DNA of 64,000 bases from Pelodera strongyloides (lineage: Eukaryota > Nematoda > Chromadorea > Rhabditida > Rhabditidae). The DNA is taken from contig JAANDG010000228.1 in NCBI GenBank assembly GCA_036852015.1, positions 147,905 through 211,904 on the forward strand, in the 5' to 3' direction. Position numbers and translations under genes: made by a program. The notes below the pieces were generated by a model. The model worked only from the letters and a program-made list of their open reading frames with translations, ran no database searches and was not told the DNA's origin. Of this stretch, positions 55,112-64,000 are shown piece by piece; the stretch's first letter is position 1; every line of letters begins with the position of its first letter.

Positions 55112-56230
55112 AGCGGTGAAAACACCGCTTCTTTTGTTTTGGAAATTATTAGGTTTCCTGTGAGTAGTACACGCTTTTATTTCGACCCAGTTTGAATACA
55201 AACTCGCCGCGCACTCCGCCCAGAAATCGCCAGGCTCGCCCGGCGACAGGGCAGCGCACCGATCTGGGGAAAATGTGAAAAAGAGTCCGGCGAAGATTGG
55301 TGTAGTTCGCGGCGAGATGTAGGCGAAATACTTTTTTCCCCGTGCACTAACCGTAACCGTAAATCAACATTTTGTCCAAATGCACATGTCTGATTGTGAG
55401 TGAATGTAGAATAAGATGGGAGGAGTTCGCTGGTACCATGCTGCGGCTTCGTAGAGCGCTTCGGGGTTCAAAGTATGAACCTCGATGCGTGAGCGTGGAT
55501 GTGTTTTTTTTTAACGCGATATAACGTCCTGTTTTTGAAACGCATCGTGGACAACTGTATTCTTATGTATTTATGCGAAGTGGGGTCTAATTGTGGTCTA
55601 TTTTTTATGCTAAACATGCTCATGCTCATTTGCATACGACGCATAGGAATGTGTACCCGATGATTTTAACTTTTACTATGCTAACATAATCTGCGTATTA
55701 GAAAAAACCATCTATGCTACGGGTGGCTTGGGAAGCCCACTATGGGGCGTCTGTTTTCGTGATACGGTTGCGCACGTATGCCGCAGGGAATATTTCCCCG
55801 GGAATTGTAGTGCTGAATATGAATATAGCCAGCTCCATCTGTGTTTTATAGTTAATAAATTTGTGCTCTGACATTATATGTGTGCCTCTTTCCGACGCGG
55901 GCCATCCTGTTCGTCCGCTCTCCTGCGCCCTTGCTTTCCCGCCTGTCCGCTCCCTTTCACGTGCCACCGTGCTCCTCTGCGCGCGTCCTTGCCACATCTG
56001 TGCGCCGCGCGCTTCTGGCCGCTCCACCGCGTCTTTCTCCCAGCGCGTAGATCCCTCCTTACACCGCGCGCCATCCGTCCGTTCCATTTCTCTATTGCGC
56101 GCTCCGCGCACAATATCTGTACGCACCCCTTTCCGTACTGTCTGCCTATAAGTAAGCATCCCACAACAAAATCTACTGAATGGACAAATAAAAGTAGATA
56201 ATAACTATGTAGTCTGAGTTTTTTTCGAAC
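55112..56230. other. Intergenic with a GC- and pyrimidine-rich block
   Basis: 55865-56150 is CpG-rich and strongly skewed to C/T on the plus strand. Degenerate words such as CGCGCGTCC, GCGCGC and CCGTCCG recur. Both strands stay open for 96-139 codons there, but the peptides are low complexity (minus frame rich in Arg, Glu and Gly) and I do not call a gene. 55509-55690 resembles the TTAAAGCG MITE family (AACGCGATATAACG, TTTTTGAAACGCATCG). Confidence 0.5.
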
Positions 56231-56957
56231 ATGGCTCAGGTGGCTCTACTGCGGTACACCGAAATTTATTAATTGTAAATACTTCGGTTCGAGATTTGAA
56301 CGTTTCAAGTTAACGCGCAATTGTTACATTCAAGCACAAGAAATAATTTTGTGGGGACTCAGCTGCGAGGGTATCGCAGGAGGTTCGCGGATAGGCGCTA
56401 ATTCACATTCATGTACACATAGGAGTGAGTGACCGAGTGACCACTGGGTGAAAAGTTGTTTGAAAATGGTCACAAACCGGTCACCAAATGTTTTTTTTTG
56501 GTAATTATTCAATTTTCCTGTGTACCTGCTGGTCCATGCTGGTGTGATGTTATGTTGTGGGTTACATGGAAGTTATATTCAAATTGCACGCAAACAAAGT
56601 CTTTCGCACCAATAATATGGTTTATAAATATTGCTCGTCTTTCCTGAGCGTATTATTCTATTGTGACTACTTATAACCTTATTCTTTTTCTAGTACTCCT
56701 TGAGGATTTGTCTCGGTATTTGTTCAAATTCAAGTGGGTATTTCGTGGTTATTGTTGGTTCTCTGATCTCAAGGAGGTGCGAGCGACGACACGCGCAACC
56801 GATACTCCGCGAGTCTACGGTAACGCTCTCATCTCCTACTGTGCTATTTTCTACTTTCTTTTCTATTCTCCTTGTGGTCTAGGTGACCATTACTCTGCTT
56901 AAGAGCACTTCAGATCTACGTCTTACAAATAATAGAGTAATAGAAGGACACTGCTGA
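56231..56957 (+). CDS. Possible small membrane protein
   Basis: The two downstream exons are the better supported part. 56694-56819 (after TTTTTCTAG) reads YSLRICLGICSNSSGYFVVI then VGSLISRRCERRHAQPILRE, a single hydrophobic segment followed by a basic RRCERR turn. 56883-56957 (after GGTCTAG) reads VTITLLKSTSDLRLTNNRVI and ends at TGA. Both junctions are phase 0. A start exon ATG GCT CAG at 56231-56239 with donor GTGGCT would fit the phase and give 69 aa, but other upstream exons are possible. Layout resembles the 65-aa protein at 4637 (short start exon, one membrane segment, basic tail), although the sequences are not similar. No family recognised. Confidence 0.35.
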
Positions 56958-58501
56958 CTGGTAGGTGCGAAGGTGTCAAGCCATTAACAACAACAACGCT
57001 AATTACAAAAAGTCATTGGTTATAAGAGAGTGTCGGTGGCGCGTGCTGATTGTTTTATTCATATTTTTATTGTCTCTCTGAAGTGTCTGCTAACAATGAT
57101 GTATGCGCAATACCCTCAGCAGACAATTCGTCCAACTGTTGGCAGAGACGTTATATTTATACTGTAGCTCAAGCATTTTTGTAGGACTTAGGCTTAGGCT
57201 TAGTCTTAAACGTTTAAGATAACAGTAGAGTTTAATAGTATACTGAAGATAAATCACAGCATCTGACAAGGTATAATCAAACCTATAGGACCCTCTGCAT
57301 GAGGAGTATACGTTTCACACAAGTGTTAAAATGAAACCATAATCCCGGAGTATTTGTTGACATTTTCGGATGCACAAGTTATAGGCAAACAGATAAACGA
57401 TCAATAAAATATTTTTCCTTGCTTATGTATTGTTCTTGTTGGTAAAACGTTGAAAGTTTGTGGCCTAATTCCTTACACAGTTTACCTCCACACATACATG
57501 CCCCATCGAGTGCTTATGATGTACCATGATTAGTTATTCTGAACGACACGTTTCACACCGTAACCCGAGAGTTGATGCGTCTGATGTGGTATCATATGTC
57601 TAGCATCTCATCTACATTATTCAGTTCACAGTGGAAATTCAATACACTAATAAAGTTTGTGGGGGGAGTTTCATCCGAGTTTCTCCTAATTTGCCATTCT
57701 AAATATGACATTTTCAACGATATATAAGGACGTGGGAATATTTTCGATGTAGACACAATCGTCGAAATGTCTTACATTTTTAATGGGAATTGTTTATTAA
57801 ATGTATAATAAGTAGTGACGATAGCTGTAAGGGAAGAAGCAACTGATATGGAAGAAAACTATATAATATTACGTAGATATTAAAGTTGCTTAAGTACTTT
57901 GCTTGATGCTGTGAGATGTGCGTGAGAACCTTGAGACGAAGGAGACATACATACAGTAGAATATACAGAACACAAAACTACTGACACTTGTCTTTTGGAC
58001 AGTTGAAGAAGATCAAGTTAGTTGTTTAAATTTGTTGGACAATTCAAATTATTTGGACATACATATTCTCTCGATGCCTGCACATCCTATTTCACCAAGA
58101 TTTTCGAAATATTATTTGATTTATCTCGTTTTTTCATATGCTCAAATGCGGAGCCAATCCACACATGACTTCTCTACAACCCGGTGATTAGCCAATTAGC
58201 GGAGGTTGACAGATTCCCCCCGGGGAAGAAGAAGATCCCCAATTTACTTCTTTGGGAACTGGCCGTTGGGCGGGGATAATCATGGATTAGCCCATCACGC
58301 ACTTAATTAAAGGCTCCGCCGTCCTAACACTTCAAATGTGTGGACGAGAAACAATATTGGGCAATTGTGAAGAGTTGTGGGTTGATACATGTCATGTAAA
58401 TAAAAAATAAACGCAGAATTGGTTTGGCTTCATAATACATACAGTACCTCGATGGTTCAAGGCGCTCGTTGCGTTCTTACTGTATTTTGTTCTCCATGGG
58501 G

Positions 58502-58550
<49 letters not shown>

Positions 58551-58933
58551 CAGTGTGGAGCGCGAAAGTTCATTTTGACGCACATTATTTAAACAGTCTG
58601 ACCCTGACAATGAGTAGGATTATATCAGAGGAGAATAGTTCTTCATTTACTGTAGAAAGCGTGGTGTTAGAGAGAAACATCTTTCTCGATTAATTACCGT
58701 AATTCCTTCAAATCTCTATGGTGTCTGTCTGTCATACACCTACAACTATATGGTTGAATAGTCCACCCATTCAACAGGGTCAAGAGGTGCATGATACTAC
58801 AACTAATACATACTCTACTACATATGGTCAACCCCCACTTGCACGCACAGGAACAAGGCATAGCCAAACAAACCGACACCACTTCATTAGAGGTTATTAT
58901 ATACGTGCAGGTGGTTTCATGCATTAAGATATA
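56958..58933. other. Intergenic
   Basis: AT-rich. One microsatellite at 58502. A plus-strand frame near 58740-58925 (QEVHDTTTNTYSTTYGQPPL) is open but has no clear splice partner. No gene recognised. Confidence 0.4.
58502..58548. repeat. (TA)n(GA)n compound microsatellite
   Basis: About nine TA units joined to about twelve GA units. Confidence 0.95.
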
Positions 58934-59101
58934 TTAAAGTGCTATAACAGCCGGTTTTGAAACGTATTTCGGATAAAATCCCATGCATTATATGTGCAAA
59001 TGACCATGATTAGAATAAAAAATCGAGCTAAATTCGAGCTTACTTAGTATAAATAAATATTAGTGCAGATCCTCTCAAAACCAGCAGCCACGTCGCTTTA
59101 A
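58934..59101. mobile_element. MITE with TTAA target sites, TTAAAGCG family
   Basis: TTAA at 58934-58937 and 59098-59101. Left end AGTGCTATAACAGCCGG, then TTTTGAAACG. Right end, reverse-complemented, AGCGACGTGGCTGCTGG, then TTTTGAGAGG. 168 bp, no coding capacity. This is the best-bounded member of the family. Confidence 0.75.
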
Positions 59102-61276
59102 AAAAGATGTTGTTCTCTCCCAATATCAGTTTTGCAGATATCTTGCACTTAGGAACTATTATGTTGTATTGCTCTTCAAGAAGCCAGGGAGTAGTTGTCA
59201 TAAATTTTCAGAAAGTTATCAAATCATACGGATATTTATCCTACTTCCAGAAGGTCTTGTAGATTTATGTAAAGACAAGTTCCCTTTATCTTTCGACCTA
59301 GAAAATTTTGGCCCCGTGCTAGTAAAGAGATGCGGTTCCGGTCGTGTCTCCTGCTGAGGTGTTAGCGGAATTCGCACCTCGGTCATAAGAAAAAACCCCG
59401 ACAAAGGGACGGAAGCTCACCCACTGAGAAAAAGACTGGAAACAAACACGCTGGGCCATTTACATTAGAGATAAGGTCAAGTAAATGTTTTGAGGATGGG
59501 GAATTAACTTGGATAAGATAATTTGTCTTTGTTTGAAAGAGACATGGGCACTTTGATACTTTGATCCAAATTCAAGTATTGGCTGCTGCGGGAACCATAA
59601 TATCGTACTTCAGGATTGTATTTCGAATTGTAAGTACGTAACGGTAACATTCTATATCATCATGTCGTTAGGAACCAAGGAACCATATACATAACTGATG
59701 GCATAAACAAGGTAGATATTTTCGTCGTATCAACTGACATTGATTTCGCCCGAGATAAAAAGATCTTGCCTTGTGAATTATGATTTGTTATCATCAGATG
59801 TCAATCAAGAGAACTCATTTTACAGTGACAGCCGTGCATGGATGTGATTGACGTTCGCATATCGGATATGTGTATAAGAAGATACACATAACTAATGGAT
59901 CGGTGAACCGTAAGAAAGAAAAAAGTGGGGGCAACGTTTGTTGACTTTTCTAAAATTTTTAAAAACATAATACTATGCCGCATGCCAAAAGTAAAAATAT
60001 CAAAAGAGATCAATATACCTTGGATAACATTCTACCGAATGTTATTCAAGAAAGCTGAAATTCTGGTTGAGGATATCTGGATTGGAAAACACCAAAAAAA
60101 TGTATGTATTGTTGGTTTTCTCGTTTTTTACGGTTTCTATGAAGGACAAACAAGGAGACAACTCGTCGAGCAATTTGCCATCTGTAACTCTTCGCCTACT
60201 GTTCAGGATCTCTCCAGAACAAATCATAAGCTTTGGATACTATATTGAACAATTGAACTGATTCCTGGACTTAAAAAACCTGAAGCGAAAAAGATTTATT
60301 TATTAATATAGCTCCTCAGATGTCATACCATTGCTTTAGCAAGAGCGCGACGTCATCATGTGGCTGTCAAGGTGTTTTTACCACATTTCTCTTTCCTTTA
60401 CTACTACTACTACATTCTCAATCAACTTCGGTTGGAACCTAACTAATACCGTTCACCTTCATCGGATCACTTTCACCTCCAATGGAGACTATAGATCTTC
60501 CTTATTCTCATCAGATCGTTGTCTAACTCGGAAGCGGTGGTATCTCTTGCCGGGTTAGCGCTCGCGCGGTAACGTAAACTTACAAGCAACGTGGAGAGGT
60601 TAGAAAGCGAGAGGTAGCAAGATACATGGGACTTTGGGAGAACACAGACTTCGTGGACAGATAGAGATCGTGTTAACTAGGAGAGCGCACTACGGTAAGG
60701 ATGCAGAAGAGATCATGAGTGGTCATCACGGGTGAACAGACACGTGCGGGCCGTCAAGAGACAGGTACATCCGAATAATCGGTCACTGTAGGAGATAAGG
60801 TCTTACTTCTCTCTCTATTATCTCCGTCATTCTGTCTCTCTCTCTCTGTTACTATGTTTCTCTCTCTATCCCTTATATGAGATATTGAAATATTTGGAGG
60901 GAGAGGGAGAGAAGGCAAGAATCCCTTGATCTCCTCAAGATGTCTATGTAGTATAAGATACGATCTGAAGGAGAAGAGGTCGTTGTGACAAAAAACGGGA
61001 GTAAGATACTTTTATTAGTTAGTTGGTATTTCAGCATTCTCTCACACTCCCCCTCCCGACACTTATCTTTCTATCTCTCTCTCTCTCTCTGTCTCTCTCT
61101 CACTCCGAACCGGTTGACCGTATCCACAAATGTGCAAATCCAGTAGTAATCCTATGCACACAGTTTCCTAGTTGTTTGCTTAATGTATTACATATGATTT
61201 AGACAGCCGTATTTTACGCACTAGAAAGGTCAAACTTGCCATATTTGGAGATTAAGATATCTCATTTTGTGGGAAT
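59102..61276. other. Intergenic
   Basis: Contains CT/GA-rich tracts at 60808-60930 and 61070-61100. An exon-like frame at 59119-59240 (ILHLGTIMLYCSSRSQGVVV) lies between TTTTGCAG and GTCTTG without a partner. Otherwise nothing recognised. Confidence 0.4.
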
Positions 61277-61399
61277 TTAAAGCGGTGCGACACGTGGTTG
61301 TGAGACGTATGCTGGACGTATGCGCTCCCATGTTGTTTTTGCAAATTGGGTGCCGTTTTGTGCCCTTGATATGCAAATGTTACTGTTCGGGGCTTTTAA
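61277..61399. mobile_element. TTAAAGCG-family MITE, degenerate
   Basis: Left TTAA-AGCGGTGCGACACG, then GAGACGTATGCTGGACG. The right end near 61396 (TTAA) is degenerate. Confidence 0.5.
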
Positions 61400-61817
61400 A
61401 ACATACGCACTCTGATGAGCGTTCGATGTGAATTGTTTTCAGTATCGATGGTTGTATATTATAGATAGGAGTGGGTTTTCCTAAAGATTTTTTACTCATG
61501 AAGCTCAAAAATCTAATCCATAATGTTCTGTGAGCAATGCTTTGTCGCGGCTTACAAAGACCGAAGTACGCAGAGAAAGTATAAAACGTCCATAGCCATA
61601 AACTGATAGCTATATAGTAAACATGAAAGATATTTTCCATACTACTCTAATCCATGCTAATATATTATTCGATATTCAAATTATCCTTACCTTTTGGCAA
61701 TCTGCCAACATCCTCTGGGCTCTCACAATATTTACATTTGTCACCTCCAAAATGTATAGAAGGAGATCAGCTGGTGGCGTGTGGATTTGGTGCATTTTCT
61801 AGCCCGGGTGCCGGGAA

Positions 61818-61846
61818 GGGGCGGGGCATCGTGGATGATGACCAAT
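61818..61846. promoter_or_regulatory. GC box and CCAAT box upstream of the goosecoid-like gene
   Basis: GGGGCGGGGC at 61818-61827 and CCAAT at 61842-61846, followed by CAGCGCGC. They lie about 600 bp upstream of the first recognised goosecoid exon. The first coding exon has not been found, so the distance to the start is unknown. Confidence 0.35.
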
Positions 61847-62340
61847 CAGCGCGCTTGGTCTACAGTACTCAAGGAGAAACCAACCTCTCGTTGGGAACTC
61901 CTAAGCACTCATTTGACAAGGTGTCGGCTAAAGGGACAGGTACACAGTATTGTCTCAATCCTAATTACTACCTATATTGGCACGCCTGACTGCCGCTTTA
62001 AATCTAGTCAATCACCCTATATTCAGTTATTGATCGCAGTATTAAGACGGGTCTTCATTTTGAATCAATTACGTTACTAATAACAAGTTACTCCTTGGGT
62101 AATACCGAAACTACGTGCCACTATTATCGAAGTACTAAGGCCCAGGACAGGAACACATAGCGGTAAATAATAATGTCCCTCCCGTACCTTCCGCCATATT
62201 ACTTTACGACTGCGACGGAGCAACTACGTTCATGTCTAGCAGCGATTAATACTCCGACGAGGTGAGATCCAGTTACAGAAACTTAAAAACTTGGTGAATT
62301 GCAAGAACATGTACCTTTTTTGCTCCTATCCATACAGAGT

Positions 62341-62412
62341 TAAAGGGCCATGCATGGGAATGCATTTACCTAAACTCCGTTTCAAAAACCGGCTGATATG
62401 TCGCTTTATTAA
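62341..62412. mobile_element. Fragment of a TTAAAGCG-family MITE
   Basis: Begins TTAAAGGGCCATGC. The right part, reverse-complemented, reads AAAGCGACATATCAGCCGG then TTTTTGAAACG, matching the family. It ends 16 nt before the acceptor of the goosecoid eh1 exon. Confidence 0.55.
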
Positions 62413-62428
62413 TTACGGTATGCTTCAG

Positions 62429-63937
62429 TTCCTCCGCCTCGTCCAACTTTTCCATTGATTCCCTGCTCGGATCAAGGGGGTCTCTTCAAATGCCCTTTCC
62501 TCAGATGTCACTCCCAACCGATATTTTCCATTGGCCATCGGCGGCGACATACCCATTTTTACGTGAGTTTAGAACATTTTTTTTTATTTTAAATTTTATT
62601 CTGGCAATACCATGGGCGGCTCAACTACCTTGGTCGTTTTTATGTAAGAATACAAATGTGAGTGTCGTAATATTTTATTGATAAATATTACTGTGCGGGG
62701 TGTTCTTGTTAATGTTTAACATTTATTCTAGTCTACTATGTATGAGGCTGTGTATAACTTTCCTTTGATTTTTTTGTGGTATTGATTTTATTTGATTGGA
62801 TTTTATTTTGTGGTATTGAACGTATGTTGAATAACTGTATTCCCATATATTATTAAAATTAGTAGCATAAAAATCGACCCCCATTTGAGCCTACTGTGCA
62901 TAACTACACAGAAATGCATTTGCCAGCATGCGTTCTAAAAACCATGTTCTATATCGCTTTAATCAATACCACCAACCCTTGTCTTCCATGTTGATCTGTC
63001 TGTGCTCTCCCTACAGTTCCCAGACTCGAGTAACTTTACGGATTACGTTGCTGAGCCTATTCACCACTTTCTTGCGCCATTTTTTGTTGTATTTGCCAAC
63101 TCCGTTCTGCCCATTATATATATTCCATTCTGTGAGGGTGAATGTTTGTATGTCTAAGTTGCCACAGCCACTACTAATACATAGACAGAGACGCTGAAGT
63201 GTGAACATGCGCACAGACTACTTACACGAAGCCATAGCGAGTTAACGGGGGTTTAGGCGTAAAGCGGTATGGCAGGCGGTTTGTGGAAATGTGTTGTAAA
63301 TCGATTCACATTTATTATATGCGAATGACTGCATGAATATACCACAAACTTATCGCACAGTTTCCGTGTGAGAATCCAATTTTGCGTCATACTTTTCTCA
63401 AATCACATTAAATACCTACATATCAACTGCGCGATTTGATGGTTTTAGTGTGCCAATTTGTCTCTTCGATAACAGCATGCAATTGATACACAAAGTACAA
63501 GGTACATGTAAGCGGTGCCAAAGGGCGTCCAGTGATGCCCAAGGGAGGCCAGAAGTGTCACAAGGGTGTCGAAGGGTGTCCGAGTATATTGTCCAATAAA
63601 CCTCAATATTTTTCAGAATCCACTCTGGTCCCTTCACCTCTATTTAATCCATTTCTACCATCATTTCTCGGAGGAAAACGGAAAAGAAGACATCGAACAA
63701 TATTCAGTGAGGAACAGTTACAGGTGGGCAATATTCATTTATTAATTGATTTATTGTCGTGACGTCACTGGTAACCTGGATAAAACTGGCAATCTTTTAT
63801 CTTTCTCTATTTTTATTTTTATTGTTATTATTCCAATTTAGATTCTGGAGACGACGTTCTCCACAACACACTATCCCGATGTGGCGTTGAGAGAGAAGTT
63901 GGCGATTCAGTGCGAGCTAAAGGAGGAAAGGGTTGAG
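62429..63937 (+). CDS. goosecoid / ceh-45-like: Goosecoid-class homeobox transcription factor, partial
   Basis: DNA-binding transcriptional repressor of the paired-like class. Three exons are in the window: 62429-62562, 63617-63723 and 63842-63937, with agreeing phases and GT-AG borders. The first carries a Ser-rich lead and the eh1 motif FSIDSLLG, which recruits Groucho/TLE co-repressors. The second gives [18 protein letters not shown], the start of the homeodomain. The third gives [20 protein letters not shown] then [12 protein letters not shown] (helices 1-2 and the turn). Helix 3 (VWFKNRRAK), with the residue-50 Lys expected for this class, lies beyond the window. The start codon is upstream and not found. 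A TTAA-MITE fragment sits just before the first acceptor and another partial copy lies in the intron after it. Confidence 0.9.
62815..62962. mobile_element. TTAAAGCG-family MITE in a goosecoid intron
   Basis: Left part GGTATTGAACGTATGTTG, right part CGTTCTAAAAACCATG then TATATCGCTTTAA with TTAA at 62959-62962. The left terminus is eroded. Confidence 0.55.
63505..63595. repeat. Degenerate 11-nt periodic repeat
   Basis: About seven units such as GTGCCAAAGGG, CGTCCAGTGAT, GGCCAGAAGTG, CACAAGGGTGT, similar in period and words to the repeat at 35208. It lies just before the acceptor of the goosecoid exon at 63617. Confidence 0.7.
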
Positions 63938-64000
63938 GTTAGGAGTTACGATTTTATATTTTCTATCCTCTCTCTCTTCTCTGCCTCTCTCTCTCTCTCT

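Noticed and set aside
55740..56159. 139-codon minus-strand frame rich in Arg, Glu and Gly
   Set aside because: Low-complexity reading of a GC-rich block that is open in four frames; no domain.
59119..59240. Exon-like hydrophobic frame ILHLGTIMLYCSS...
   Set aside because: Acceptor is plausible but the donor is weak (GTCTTG) and no phase-matching partner exon was found.

Overview
This window is nuclear DNA from a nematode. The clearest sign is an exact 22-nt match at 15281-15302 to the nematode spliced leader SL1. Multi-exon genes with short introns, GTATGT/GTAAGT-type donors and TTTCAG/TTTTAG acceptors fit this, as do acceptor-like sites placed just before several start codons. The species cannot be named from the sequence. 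Base composition is AT-rich, with local GC islands and many repeats.

Layout. 0.2-1.9 kb: the 3' part of mitochondrial clpX (+). 3.4-5.5 kb: two small, apparently undescribed genes transcribed divergently from one 261-bp interval: an acidic protein with YSxPPS repeats (-) and a 65-aa single-pass membrane protein (+). 6.0-10.0 kb: a complete ten-exon NFS1 cysteine desulfurase gene (-). 11.7-19.7 kb: a complete twelve-exon casein kinase II alpha gene (-) with a decayed jockey/CR1-type LINE nested antisense in its second intron. That LINE begins exactly with SL1. 21.0-22.0 kb: a small four-exon gene (-) with a 22-nt micro-exon. 22.05-25.27 kb: a 26-copy, 125-bp satellite in which most units form a hairpin. 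26.6-33.6 kb: a complete fourteen-exon gene for a RING + U1-type zinc finger + RG-rich protein (+).

33.6-45.2 kb is accessory DNA: two TTAA-flanked foldback MITEs, an 11-nt-periodic repeat, possible exons of an unidentified gene, and a composite structure with inverted GGCGGCCTTA arrays outside a 250-bp direct repeat. 45.7-54.25 kb holds the most unusual feature: two apparently non-coding, multi-exon transcription units. The second (about 49.1-54.25 kb) is a tandem series of homologous exon-intron units, 17 exons in all, ending in an AATAAA exon. The first is preceded by four CCAAT boxes. 54.3-62.4 kb is mainly MITEs, microsatellites and one possible small membrane-protein gene. 62.4 kb to the end: a goosecoid-class homeobox gene (+), with an eh1 repressor motif and most of the homeodomain, running off the window.

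No operon-like functional grouping is evident. ClpX and NFS1 are both mitochondrial and close together, but their strands and spacing give no evidence of co-transcription. Gene identities for clpX, NFS1, CK2 alpha and goosecoid rest on long recognisable protein stretches with intron phases that fit throughout. The small genes and the non-coding units are predictions from splice-site and phase consistency only.
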